Of a stretch of DNA of 64,000 nucleotides, positions 33,962-41,849 are shown in pieces. The position numbers and the translations under genes are program-made. Under the pieces are notes generated by a model, which saw nothing but the letters and a program-made list of their open reading frames with translations, did not search any database and had not been told where the DNA came from. Numbering within the stretch: the first letter of the stretch is position 1; each line of letters opens with the position of its first letter. The DNA comes from Pseudomonas sp. R5-89-07. Lineage in GTDB: Bacteria; Pseudomonadota; Gammaproteobacteria; Pseudomonadales; Pseudomonadaceae. The stretch covers positions 372,001 to 436,000 of the forward strand of contig NZ_CP027727.1 of the NCBI RefSeq assembly GCF_003851685.1, given 5' to 3'.

Positions 33962-35488
33962 TCAGACCAGGATTGAAGTGCCAGTCATTTCCTTCGGCTT
34001 TTCCAGCCCCATCAACATCAGCATGGTCGGCGCCACATCTGCCAGTACACCACCGTTGCGCACCTTGAAATCACGCTTGCCGACGTAAATGAACGGCACC
34101 GGCTCGGTGGTGTGGGCGGTATGCGCCTGGCCGGTGGATTCATCGGACATCTGCTCGCAGTTGCCATGGTCGGCCGTGATCAGCGCTTCGCCACCGACTT
34201 TGTCCAGCGCATCGACGATACGGCCGACGCACAGGTCCAGGCATTCAACGGCCTTGACCGCCGCTTCCAGGTTACCGCTGTGACCGACCATGTCGCCGTT
34301 GGCGTAGTTGACCACGATCACGTCATAGCGCTGGTGCTCGATGGCATCGACGATCTTGTCGGTGACTTGCGGAGCGCTCATTTCCGGCTGCAGGTCATAG
34401 GTAGCGACCTTGGGCGATGGGATCAGGATGCGCTCTTCGCCGGGGAACGGTTCTTCACGCCCGCCGGAGAAGAAGAAGGTCACGTGGGCATATTTTTCAG
34501 TTTCGGCAATGCGCAGTTGAGTCTTGCCGTTTTTTGCCAGGTAATCGCCCAGTACGTTTTCCAGGCTGCCCGGGGCGAAAGCCGACGGGGCCGGGATATT
34601 GGCGGCGTATTGGGTCAGCATGACGAACTCGACTTTCGGCTGGCGCGCGCGTTCGAAGTCCTTGAAGCCGTCGTCGACAAACACATGGCTCAGCTCGCGA
34701 GCGCGGTCGGCGCGGAAGTTCATGAACACCACGGCGTCGCCGTCTTCGACCCTCACCGGCTCGCCGATGGTGGTGGCCTTGACGAACTCATCGCTCTCGC
34801 CACGGGCATAGGCGGCTTCCAGGCCTTGCTGGGCGGTGGCGGCGTTGAATTCGGCCTGGCCGTCGACGATCAGGTTGTAGGCTTGGGCCACGCGGTCCCA
34901 GCGGTTGTCGCGGTCCATGGCGAAGTAGCGGCCGACGATGCTGGCGATACGGCCCTTACCCAGGGCGGCGAAGGTGGCGTCGAGCAGTTCGATGGACGAC
35001 TGCGCGCTTTTGGGCGGGGTATCGCGGCCATCGAGGAAGGCGTGCAGGTAGATCTTGTCGGCGCCGCGCTTGAAGGCCAGTTCGGCCATGGCGATCAGAT
35101 GGTCCTGGTGGCTGTGCACGCCACCGTCCGACAGCAGGCCCATGAAGTGCACGGCCTTGCCGGCGGCGACTGCTTTATCCACCGCCGCGCAAATGGTCGG
35201 GTTCTCGAAGAACTCGCCATCGCGGATCGCTTTGGTCACGCGGGTGAAGTCTTGATATACCACTCGTCCGGCGCCGAGGTTCATGTGGCCGACCTCGGAG
35301 TTGCCCATCTGGCCGTCCGGCAGGCCCACGTCCATGCCGGAACCGGAGATCAGGCCGTTGGGCACGGTGGCGGTGAGGCGGTCCAGCACGGGCTTGTTCG
35401 CTGCGTACACGGCGTTGTCGTGGTGGCTTTCACTGTGTCCGAAGCCATCGAGAATTATCAGGACCAAAGGTTTAGGCGTGGTAGTCAT
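33962..35488 (-). CDS. gpmI: 2,3-bisphosphoglycerate-independent phosphoglycerate mutase
   Basis: 508 residues from ATG 35488. Alkaline-phosphatase-fold metal site [13 protein letters not shown] at the N-terminus. The phosphoserine site is [17 protein letters not shown]; the second metal cluster has [12 protein letters not shown] and [11 protein letters not shown]. It interconverts 3- and 2-phosphoglycerate in glycolysis and gluconeogenesis using two Mn ions. The gpmI-envC-yibQ line-up is shared with E. coli. Confidence 0.98.
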   Translation of the reverse strand: MTTTPKPLVLIILDGFGHSESHHDNAVYAANKPVLDRLTATVPNGLISGSGMDVGLPDGQMGNSEVGHMNLGAGRVVYQDFTRVTKAIRDGEFFENPTICAAVDKAVAAGKAVHFMGLLSDGGVHSHQDHLIAMAELAFKRGADKIYLHAFLDGRDTPPKSAQSSIELLDATFAALGKGRIASIVGRYFAMDRDNRWDRVAQAYNLIVDGQAEFNAATAQQGLEAAYARGESDEFVKATTIGEPVRVEDGDAVVFMNFRADRARELSHVFVDDGFKDFERARQPKVEFVMLTQYAANIPAPSAFAPGSLENVLGDYLAKNGKTQLRIAETEKYAHVTFFFSGGREEPFPGEERILIPSPKVATYDLQPEMSAPQVTDKIVDAIEHQRYDVIVVNYANGDMVGHSGNLEAAVKAVECLDLCVGRIVDALDKVGGEALITADHGNCEQMSDESTGQAHTAHTTEPVPFIYVGKRDFKVRNGGVLADVAPTMLMLMGLEKPKEMTGTSILV

Positions 35489-35579
35489 AGATCCTCTCGC
35501 GGCGGTAATAAAGGAAGACAATGGAAAAGGGAGTGGCAGTTTAAAGCGAAGTTCCAACCGCGTCACCGCTTTACGGGGG

Positions 35580-35607
35580 TTGGCCGCCCCCGGCGGCTGT
35601 GTATACT
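35580..35607 (+). promoter_or_regulatory. Candidate sigma-70 promoter of the rhodanese-grxC-secB unit
   Basis: TTGGCC (35580-35585) and TATACT (35602-35607) spaced by 16 bases, ending 32 bases before the ATG. Confidence 0.5.
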
Positions 35608-35639
35608 TACCGCCATTTTAACGCCCTGGAACCTCCTTG

Positions 35640-36053
35640 ATGGTTGATCACCTGATTGCATTTGCCACTGCCCACTATCTGCTCGTGGGTGCCTTCGTCA
35701 TCCTGCTGGCGCTGCTGATCGCTCACGAATTGAGCCGTGGTGGCCGCAGCCTGAGCACCGCGGAGCTGACCGCGCTGGTCAACAAGGACGAGGCTGTTGT
35801 CGTGGATATCCGCCCGGCCAAGGATTTCGCCGCAGGCCACATCGTCGGCGCCCTGAACATTCCCCAGGACAAGCTGATGGCGCGCCTGGGCGAATTGGAA
35901 AAACACAAGGCCAAGACCATCATCCTGGTCGACGCCCAAGGCCAGCATTCCGGTACGCACGCTCGCGAAATGCTCAAGTCCGGCTTCACCGCCGCCAAAC
36001 TGTCCGGCGGTATCGGCAGCTGGAAGGCCGATAACCTGCCGCTGGTGAAGTGA
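35640..36053 (+). CDS. Rhodanese-like domain protein, YibN-type, lacking the catalytic Cys
   Basis: 137 residues. An N-terminal membrane helix (about 12-28, ATAHYLLVGAFVILLALLIA) anchors a rhodanese domain with DIRPAKDFAAGHIVGALNIP. The active-site loop reads VDAQGQHSGTHAREM, with no Cys where the persulfide Cys normally sits, so sulfurtransferase activity is unlikely. It is immediately followed by grxC and secB, the same order as E. coli yibN-grxC-secB. ATG 35640 is preferred to TTG 35637. Confidence 0.9.
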   Translation: MVDHLIAFATAHYLLVGAFVILLALLIAHELSRGGRSLSTAELTALVNKDEAVVVDIRPAKDFAAGHIVGALNIPQDKLMARLGELEKHKAKTIILVDAQGQHSGTHAREMLKSGFTAAKLSGGIGSWKADNLPLVK

Positions 36054-36054
36054 T

Positions 36055-36309
36055 ATGAGCCAGGTTGTCGTGTATTCCAGCGATTACTGCCCTTATTGCA
36101 TGCGAGCCAAGGCTTTGCTGGATAAGAAGGGGGTTGCCTACGAAGAGATCAAGGTCGATGGCAAACCCCAGGTGCGTGCCGAAATGGCCCAGAAGGCAGG
36201 GCGCACGTCGGTCCCGCAGATCTGGATCGGCGCCCGGCACATCGGTGGTTGCGATGACCTGTTTGCCCTTGAGCGCGCCGGTAAACTTGATGCGCTGCTG
36301 TCCGCCTAA
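36055..36309 (+). CDS. grxC: Glutaredoxin 3
   Basis: 84 residues. Redox motif YCPYCMRAK near the N-terminus, cis-Pro in TSVPQIWIG and the GSH-binding phrase GGCDDLFALE. It reduces disulfides using glutathione in the cytoplasm. It starts 1 base after the rhodanese stop and leads into secB 34 bases on. Confidence 0.97.
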   Translation: MSQVVVYSSDYCPYCMRAKALLDKKGVAYEEIKVDGKPQVRAEMAQKAGRTSVPQIWIGARHIGGCDDLFALERAGKLDALLSA

Positions 36310-36343
36310 CCCCTAAAAGCCCCAAGATAGAGAAGGATCTGCG

Positions 36344-36823
36344 ATGACTGATCAACAGAACACCGAAGCAGCAGAAGCTCAAGGCCCACAGTTTTCGCTG
36401 CAGCGCATCTACGTGCGTGACCTGTCGTTCGAAGCGCCGAAAAGCCCGGCCATCTTCCGTCAGGAGTGGACCCCAAGCGTCGCGCTGGACTTGAACACCC
36501 GTCAGAAAGCCCTGGAAGGTGACTTCCACGAAGTTGTGCTGACCCTGTCGGTGACCGTCAAGAACGGCGAAGAAGTGGCCTTCATCGCTGAAGTGCAACA
36601 GGCCGGCATTTTCCTGATCCAGGGCCTGGACGAAGCGTCCATGAGCCACACCCTGGGCGCGTTCTGCCCGAACATCCTGTTCCCGTATGCGCGTGAGACC
36701 CTGGACAGCCTGGTCACCCGTGGCTCGTTCCCGGCGCTGATGCTGGCACCGGTGAACTTCGATGCCCTGTACGCGCAAGAGCTGCAGCGCATGCAACAGG
36801 AAGGTTCGTCGACGGTTCAATAA
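36344..36823 (+). CDS. secB: Protein-export chaperone SecB
   Basis: 159 residues, acidic. [20 protein letters not shown] at the N-terminus and a C-terminal SecA-binding tail. The conserved phrases [24 protein letters not shown] and [14 protein letters not shown] are present. It keeps precursor proteins unfolded and hands them to SecA, which may include the signal-peptide proteins of this window. A GAAGGA ribosome-binding site precedes the ATG. Confidence 0.97.
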   Translation: MTDQQNTEAAEAQGPQFSLQRIYVRDLSFEAPKSPAIFRQEWTPSVALDLNTRQKALEGDFHEVVLTLSVTVKNGEEVAFIAEVQQAGIFLIQGLDEASMSHTLGAFCPNILFPYARETLDSLVTRGSFPALMLAPVNFDALYAQELQRMQQEGSSTVQ

Positions 36824-36838
36824 GTCGATGCGGTAAAA

Positions 36839-36932
36839 AATGTGGGAGGGGGCTTGCCCCCCGATAGCGGTGGGTCAGCTACAGATATGCTGGCTGATAC
36901 ACCGCTATCGGGGGCAAGCCCCCTCCCACATT
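36839..36932. repeat. REP pair (REPIN-like)
   Basis: Inverted TGTGGGAGGGGGCTTGCCCC arms, spacer ~45 bases, in the convergent gap between secB and trmL; one extra C is present in the left arm. Confidence 0.9.
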
Positions 36933-36943
36933 TGTTCTGTGTA

Positions 36944-37399
36944 TTACTTGAAACCGAGTTGGCGCCAGCCTTCATAGACCGCCACGGCGACGGTGTTCGA
37001 CAGGTTCAGGCTGCGGCAGCCTTCGCGCATCGGCAAGCGCAGGCGGTGGCCGTCGGGCAGGGCGTCGAGCACTTCGGCCGGCAGGCCCCGGCTCTCCGGG
37101 CCGAACAGAAACGCGTCGCCCTCGGCAAAGCTGGCATCATGAAACGGCCGCGAGCCCTTGGTGGTGAACGCGAACAAGCGTGGGTGGCCCAGGCTTTCCA
37201 GGCAGCTGGCCAGGTCGGCATGGCGCTGCAGGGTGGCGTACTCGTGATAGTCCAGCCCTGCACGGCGCAGGCGTTTGTCGTCCATGTCGAAGCCCAGCGG
37301 CTCGATCAAATGCAGGTGGCAGCCACTGTTGGCGCACAGCCTGATAACGTTGCCGGTATTCGGCGGGATTTCTGGTTGAAAAAGGATGACGTGAAACAT
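36944..37399 (-). CDS. trmL: tRNA (cytidine/uridine-2'-O-)-methyltransferase TrmL
   Basis: 151 residues, the short SPOUT form. It has FQPEIPPNTGNVIRLCANSG, then LFGPESRGLPAEV, and the knot end LPMREGCRSLNLSNTVAVAV, all TrmL signatures. It 2'-O-methylates the wobble base of tRNA-Leu isoacceptors. The longer upstream frame has no matching start and is rejected. Its start overlaps the start of the divergent gene at 37398 by two bases. Confidence 0.96.
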   Translation of the reverse strand: MFHVILFQPEIPPNTGNVIRLCANSGCHLHLIEPLGFDMDDKRLRRAGLDYHEYATLQRHADLASCLESLGHPRLFAFTTKGSRPFHDASFAEGDAFLFGPESRGLPAEVLDALPDGHRLRLPMREGCRSLNLSNTVAVAVYEGWRQLGFK

Positions 37400-37835
37400 G
37401 CACGGCTCCGAAGGTAAAGATGCGCTGCATTCTACCCCTGAAGACGACCCAAGGCCGAAGCTATTGCCGCGGGTGCTCGGCTCATTGGCGATTGTCGGGC
37501 TGATGGTGGGCTTGATGATCGGTCGCTTGACCACCCCGGACCCGGTCGAGCTGCAACAGGTGGAACCTGCTGTGGACGGTTTGGTGGTGTGGTTCAACAG
37601 CGAGCCCAAGCTGCACGGCGAGCATATCGACGGCACCGTGGCGCTGCTGTTCGACGCACAGGGCAAGGCCGCCGGTGGGCAACTCAAGGTCAACGACAAG
37701 GACGTGAACTGGCGCATCCGCAAAACCGACGGCGGCTTGCTGCTGAACCTGGTGGCGGCTCGGCCATTGCGTGGGGAGTGGAAGGGCGAAGAGGTCGATG
37801 ACCGCTGGCGGCTGGAGATCCATCTCCACGAGTAA
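37398..37835 (+). CDS. Small single-helix membrane protein, unknown function
   Basis: 145 residues. A cytoplasmic N-tail of ~25 residues is followed by one membrane helix (VLGSLAIVGLMVGLMIGRL) and a periplasmic domain of ~95 residues with no Cys. The domain ends RGEWKGEEVDDRWRLEIHLH, suggesting a small beta-sandwich. It diverges from trmL with overlapping start codons, so the two promoters would have to sit inside each other's genes. I do not recognise the family. Confidence 0.75.
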   Translation: MHGSEGKDALHSTPEDDPRPKLLPRVLGSLAIVGLMVGLMIGRLTTPDPVELQQVEPAVDGLVVWFNSEPKLHGEHIDGTVALLFDAQGKAAGGQLKVNDKDVNWRIRKTDGGLLLNLVAARPLRGEWKGEEVDDRWRLEIHLHE

Positions 37836-37840
37836 TAAAA

Positions 37841-37954
37841 GAGGGAGTTCCCGGCCTGCCTGTACCAGGGCTCCCAAAACGGGGTGAAGCCAAAGGCTTC
37901 GGTGTTAAAGAGGGGATTCTCGGCCTGCCTGTACCAAGGTCCCCGAAACTGGGT
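37841..37954. other. Tandem pair of structured hairpins with compensatory changes
   Basis: Two 45-base copies (37841-37885 and 37910-37954) share GGCCTGCCTGTACCA and differ at about nine sites. In copy A stem bases GGGAG pair with CTCCC; in copy B GGGGA pairs with TCCCC, so two neighbouring base pairs changed together. A third pair (C-G to T-A) fits a bulged extension. A third small hairpin GAAGCC-AAA-GGCTTC lies between them (37886-37900). This looks like a selected RNA or DNA structure; strand and role unknown. Confidence 0.55.
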
Positions 37955-38023
37955 AGTACTGGGGTTATTGCAGGGGGCGTGCCAGAGTTTGCAATCTGCT
38001 CTATAAAAAACTGCAAGAAAGCG

Positions 38024-38048
38024 AAAAGCCCCGGAATACGGGGCTTTT
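38024..38048. terminator. Bidirectional-looking intrinsic terminator
   Basis: AAAAGCCCCG GAATA CGGGGCTTTT hairpin with A and T runs on both sides, in the convergent gap before the ntrC 3' end; it could serve either strand. Confidence 0.65.
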
Positions 38049-38166
38049 CTGGTTTCAGCGTTGAAGCATTCTTTAACCCTGGCGATTTTTTGCGGGCCGG
38101 TTCAATGCCCAATGCCGGTTCATGCTGCATTGAATCGGTGCATAACTGTGAACCTGGTGAAGATCC

Positions 38167-38197
38167 AAATGTGGGGGGCAAGCCCCCTCCCACATTG
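38167..38197. repeat. Compact single REP hairpin
   Basis: AATGTGGGGGGCAAGCCCCC followed at once by TCCCACATT: the two REP arms are fused with no spacer, ending 8 bases before the ntrC stop. Confidence 0.8.
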
Positions 38198-38204
38198 AAT
38201 TAGA

Positions 38205-39641
38205 TCAGCCCTCGTCGCCGTCGTCGTCATCCCCGCCGTCGACCTTCATCCCCAGCTCCTTGATCTTGCGCGTCAGGGTATTGCGTCCCCAACCCAGCAG
38301 CACGGCGGCATCGCGACGGCGCCCAGCGGTGTGCTTGAGCGCGGTCTCGATCATGATCCGCTCGAACGCCGGCACGGCGCTGTCCAGCAGGTTCGACTGG
38401 CCGCGTGCCAGGGCCTGGTCGGCCCATTGGCGCAGTGCCTGTTCCCAGTTGGTGACCGGGGCCGAATCCTGAGGCAGGCTCAGCAGCTCCGGCGGCAGAT
38501 CGCTGATGTGCACTTCGCGCCCGGACGCCATCACGGTGATCCAGCGGCAGGTGTTCTCCAGCTGGCGTACGTTGCCGGGCCATGGCAGGTTCTTCAGGTA
38601 TTCCTCGGTCTCGCTTTTCAGCAGCTTCGGCTCCACAGCCAGCTCCAGGGCGGCGCGGCTGAGGAAGTGGCGGGCGAGGGTGGGAATATCTTCCCGGCGA
38701 TCCGACATACGTGGGATGTGGATGCGGATCACGTTGAGGCGGTGGAACAAGTCTTCACGGAACTTGCCGGCGTGCACCAGGGTTTCCAGGTTCTGGTGGG
38801 TCGCGGCAATGATGCGCACATCGACCTTGACCGGCGTATGCCCGCCGACGCGATAGAACTCGCCATCGGCCAGCACCCGCAGCAGGCGGGTCTGGGTGTC
38901 GGCCGGCATGTCGCCGATTTCATCCAGGAACAAGGTGCCGCCGTCGGCCTGCTCAAAGCGCCCGCGACGCAGGTTGGCCGCGCCGGTGAAGGCGCCTTTT
39001 TCATGGCCGAACAGCTCGGACTCCATCAAATCCTTGGGAATGGCCGCCATGTTCAGCGCGATAAACGGCGAGGCCGCACGAGGGCTGTGACGGTGCAGGG
39101 CATGAGCCACAAGCTCTTTACCGGTGCCCGACTCGCCGTTGATCAGCACGGTGATGTTGGAGTGGCTCAAGCGCCCGATGGCGCGAAACACTTCCTGCAT
39201 CGCCGGCGCTTCACCGATGATTTCCGGGGTGCGAGTCAGGGTCGGCGGGGCTTCCTGGTTCTGCTGTTCCTGGGCGTGCTGGTTGGCGCGCTTGACCAGC
39301 GCCACCGCCTCATCCACATCGAACGGCTTGGGCAGGTACTCAAAGGCGCCGCCTTGGTACGACGCGACAGCGCTGTCCAGGTCCGAGTGCGCCGTCATGA
39401 TAATCACCGGCAGGCGCGGGTGCTGTTCGCGAATGCGCGCCAGCAAGTCCAGGCCGCTGGCGCCGGGCATACGGATATCGGAGATGATCACATCCGGCTG
39501 CTGGCGAGCCAGGCGGCTCATAACGCCGTCGGCGCTGTCGAAGCTCTGGGTGGTCATGCCTTCCTGTTGCAAGGCTTTCTCCAGGACCCAGCGGATAGAA
39601 CGGTCGTCGTCGACGATCCAGACAGTTTCACTACGGCTCAT
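38205..39641 (-). CDS. ntrC: Nitrogen regulation response regulator NtrC
   Basis: 478 residues. Receiver domain (VWIVDDDRSIRWVLEKAL; phospho-Asp in IISDIRMPGASG). Sigma-54 AAA+ domain with Walker A GESGTGKELVAHAL, the GAFTGA loop that touches sigma-54, and Walker B GGTLFLDEIGDM. C-terminal Fis-type helix-turn-helix TAGRRRDAAVLLGWGRNTLT. When phosphorylated by NtrB it activates sigma-54 promoters such as that of glnA below. An Asp/Gly-rich tail ends the protein. It overlaps ntrB by 4 bases. Confidence 0.98.
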   Translation of the reverse strand: MSRSETVWIVDDDRSIRWVLEKALQQEGMTTQSFDSADGVMSRLARQQPDVIISDIRMPGASGLDLLARIREQHPRLPVIIMTAHSDLDSAVASYQGGAFEYLPKPFDVDEAVALVKRANQHAQEQQNQEAPPTLTRTPEIIGEAPAMQEVFRAIGRLSHSNITVLINGESGTGKELVAHALHRHSPRAASPFIALNMAAIPKDLMESELFGHEKGAFTGAANLRRGRFEQADGGTLFLDEIGDMPADTQTRLLRVLADGEFYRVGGHTPVKVDVRIIAATHQNLETLVHAGKFREDLFHRLNVIRIHIPRMSDRREDIPTLARHFLSRAALELAVEPKLLKSETEEYLKNLPWPGNVRQLENTCRWITVMASGREVHISDLPPELLSLPQDSAPVTNWEQALRQWADQALARGQSNLLDSAVPAFERIMIETALKHTAGRRRDAAVLLGWGRNTLTRKIKELGMKVDGGDDDDGDEG

Positions 39642-40723
39642 GTCGTGGGGGCTCCTTGTTCCAATGGCAGGAAGATCGAGAACGTGGTGTGGCCGGGGTG
39701 GCTCTCACATTCGATCAGGCCCTGATGCTGGCTGATGATGTTCTGGGTAATGGCCAGGCCCAGCCCGGTACCGTCCGGGCGGCCGCTGACCATGGGGAAG
39801 AAGATGGTTTCCTGCAGCTCCGCAGGAATGCCCGGGCCGTTGTCGATGATTTCGACCTTGGTCACCAGGCGATGGCGCACATGGCCGATGGTGAACTGGC
39901 GCAGGGCGCGGGTGCGCAGGCTGATGCGGCCCAGGCGCAGCTCGTTCTGGCTGCTGATGGCCTGCATGGCGTTGCGCACGATATTGAGCACCGCCTGGAT
40001 CATCTGCTCGCGGTCGATCAATACGTCGGGAATGCTCGGGTCGTAGTCGCGCACCAGGGTGATGCAACCCTGGCTTTCGGCTTCGACCAACTGGCAGACG
40101 CGCTCCAGCACTTCGTGCACATTGGTCATGGCCAGGGACGGCAGCTTGTTGGAGCCGAGCATGCGGTCCACCAGGTTACGCAGGCGGTCGGCTTCTTCGA
40201 TGATGACGTTGGTGTAGTCCTTCAGATGCTCCTCCGGCAGCTCGCGGGCCAGCAACTGTGCCGCGCCGCGAATACCGCCCAGCGGGTTCTTGATCTCGTG
40301 GGCCAGGCCGCGCACCAGCATCTTGCTGGTTTCCTGCTTGGACAGCTGCGCCTCTTCCTTGGTGATGCGCAGCAGGCGGTCGCGGGGGTGCACTTCGAGC
40401 AGCAGCAGGGTCGCGCCATTGCTCAGGATCGGCGTCACCGCGTAGTCGACGGTCAAGGTCTGGCCGGTCAGGGCGGTGAGCATCGCCTCGCGCTTGGTGA
40501 ACGGGTGTGCCTGCTCCACGGCCTGGCGCAACGAACTCAAGGCTTCGGCCGACTCGGTGAACAATTCGCTGATGAACTGCCCATGGCTGCGCTGGCCGCT
40601 GATGGCCAGGAGCATCTCCGCCGCCGGGTTCATGTACTCAAGGCGCAGGTCGGCATTGAGCAGGATGGTCGCGGTGGTCAGGTTGTCGAGTAACAAACGG
40701 TGCAGTGCATCACTGATGGTCAT
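39638..40723 (-). CDS. ntrB: Nitrogen regulation histidine kinase/phosphatase NtrB (GlnL)
   Basis: 361 residues, soluble. PAS domain at the N-terminus (LLDNLTTATILLNADLRLEY). Phospho-His in LAHEIKNPLGGIRGAAQLL. ATP-binding motifs EIIDNGPGIPAELQ and GTGLGLAITQNIISQHQG. It phosphorylates NtrC under nitrogen limitation and, with PII, removes the phosphate when nitrogen is ample. The gap upstream (40724-40990) holds no gene but does hold an NtrC-type palindrome. Confidence 0.98.
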   Translation of the reverse strand: MTISDALHRLLLDNLTTATILLNADLRLEYMNPAAEMLLAISGQRSHGQFISELFTESAEALSSLRQAVEQAHPFTKREAMLTALTGQTLTVDYAVTPILSNGATLLLLEVHPRDRLLRITKEEAQLSKQETSKMLVRGLAHEIKNPLGGIRGAAQLLARELPEEHLKDYTNVIIEEADRLRNLVDRMLGSNKLPSLAMTNVHEVLERVCQLVEAESQGCITLVRDYDPSIPDVLIDREQMIQAVLNIVRNAMQAISSQNELRLGRISLRTRALRQFTIGHVRHRLVTKVEIIDNGPGIPAELQETIFFPMVSGRPDGTGLGLAITQNIISQHQGLIECESHPGHTTFSIFLPLEQGAPTT

Positions 40724-40908
40724 CAGGACCTCTTTTGAAGCAAGGCGCAGGCTTGAGGCACGCGCTGATACAAGGAAAATGCAAAAAACAAACCAAGGCT
40801 CCGAAAAGAAGCGTTAAAGCCCTGAAATAGGCGGTTTAGGCGCGAAACTGTGGCGTTCTGCCAGCCCGCTCGGGAAGAATCGAACCAAAATGGGCTGGAT
40901 CGCTGGGG

Positions 40909-40938
40909 CGGGTGCAACCTATCGCACCAACATAGTGC
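40909..40938 (-). promoter_or_regulatory. NtrC-type palindromic sites upstream of ntrB
   Basis: GCACCAACATAGTGC (40924-40938) matches the GCAC-N7-GTGC core of NtrC boxes. An adjoining GTGCAACCTATCGCAC (40910-40925, arms inverted) partly overlaps it. They lie about 190-215 bases upstream of the ntrB start, suggesting autoregulation of ntrBC. The rest of the 40724-40990 gap shows no gene. Confidence 0.5.
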
Positions 40939-40995
40939 GGTTTTGTAAAGGTTGTTCAGGAAGCTGCCAGAGACAGTCCTGAATACATGCAATCA

Positions 40996-41088
40996 AATGT
41001 GGGAGGGGGCTTGCCCCCGATGACGGAGTGTCAGCCGGCATTTACATGCCTGATCCACCGCTATCGGGGGTAAGCCCCCTCCCACAGT
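40996..41088. repeat. REP pair (REPIN-like)
   Basis: Inverted AATGTGGGAGGGGGCTTGCC arms with a ~45-base spacer. The right arm carries a G-to-A variant (GGGGGTAAGCC). It abuts the 3' end of the chorismate mutase gene. Confidence 0.88.
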
Positions 41089-41108
41089 TTTGATTGGGTT
41101 TGCAGGCG

Positions 41109-41645
41109 TTAGCCTTTGTAGACGCACAGCTCGGCCGTAGCGCGGATCATCGCCAGTTGGCGCAGCGGATCATTCAATGGCTCATGCACGGCTTCGGCGA
41201 GCCATTGGGGACACTTGGGGTCGGTGCGCTGCGGGGTGAAGTCGGCCAACTGCTGCAGCAGGCGTTTTTGCAACTCGTCCAGCTGCGGGCGGATCTGCTT
41301 GATCAGGTCCGGGCGCGGCTCGTCGGGCGCCTTGCCCTGGAATTGCCAGTCGGACAGATGGGTGTACTGCACCAGTTTGTTGGCTTCGATCTGCGCCGAG
41401 AAAAACTGCTCGGCGGCGGCGGGGTCTAGCTTATAGCCCGGCGCCTGGGCGACGACACTGGCGATCACCTCTTGCTCGCGCTTCTTGTCTTCCACGGGCT
41501 TGTGGCTGTCCCATTTGCTCAAGGCCACCTGGTCGGCGATCTCCAGGCGTTCGGCGATGCTGTGGAGCAGCGGCTCGAGGGTGGGTGGTGCGGCGGATAC
41601 GCTGGCACTGACAAACAGCAGAGCGAACACGAGTCTATGTTTCAA
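41109..41645 (-). CDS. Secreted chorismate mutase (AroQ gamma type)
   Basis: 178 residues: signal peptide MKHRLVFALLFVSASVSAAP, then an all-helical AroQ domain. It has LLHSIAERLEIADQVALSKW, DSHKPVEDKKREQEVI (Arg/Lys of the active site) and AEQFFSAQIEANKLVQYTH. The extra C-terminal helices with two Cys (CPQWLAEA ... ELCVYKG) are typical of the periplasmic AroQ-gamma class. It converts chorismate to prephenate outside the cytoplasm; the physiological reason is unsettled in the family. The gene stands alone, between ntrB and glnA, with a REP pair on each side. Confidence 0.9.
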   Translation of the reverse strand: MKHRLVFALLFVSASVSAAPPTLEPLLHSIAERLEIADQVALSKWDSHKPVEDKKREQEVIASVVAQAPGYKLDPAAAEQFFSAQIEANKLVQYTHLSDWQFQGKAPDEPRPDLIKQIRPQLDELQKRLLQQLADFTPQRTDPKCPQWLAEAVHEPLNDPLRQLAMIRATAELCVYKG

Positions 41646-41656
41646 CGCAGATCTCC

Positions 41657-41745
41657 TGTGGGAGGGGGCTTGCTCCCGATGGCGGTGAGTCAGTCATACC
41701 TATACTGCCTGACACTCTGCCATCGGGAGCAAGCCCCCTCCCACA
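41657..41745. repeat. REP pair, GCTTGCTCCC variant
   Basis: Arms TGTGGGAGGGGGCTTGCTCC and reverse complement with ~38 bases between. The core GCTTGCTCCCGAT differs from the GCTTGCCCCCGAT copies. It lies 12 bases upstream of the chorismate mutase start. Confidence 0.88.
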
Positions 41746-41790
41746 TTTTTTATCGGGTTTGCAGGCGCTAAAGCGGAGTAATCCTACAAA

Positions 41791-41819
41791 AAAAAAGGCC
41801 TCCCGAAGGAGGCCTTTTT
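41791..41819 (-). terminator. Intrinsic terminator of glnA
   Basis: AAAAAGGCCTCC-CGAA-GGAGGCCTTTTT: 12-bp stem with a tetraloop and a long T-run on the minus strand, 31 bases past the glnA stop. Confidence 0.92.
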
Positions 41820-41849
41820 CGTCACGCTACGTCAAGCAGCGCTACCGGA

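Noticed and set aside
37690..38193. 167-residue minus-strand frame over the tandem hairpins
   Set aside because: It runs antisense into the small membrane gene, is Pro/Ser-rich, and its internal peptide repeat is just the two 45-base hairpin copies translated.
40723..40992. 89-residue minus-strand frame upstream of ntrB
   Set aside because: It covers the NtrC-type sites, has no ribosome-binding site and no recognisable domain.
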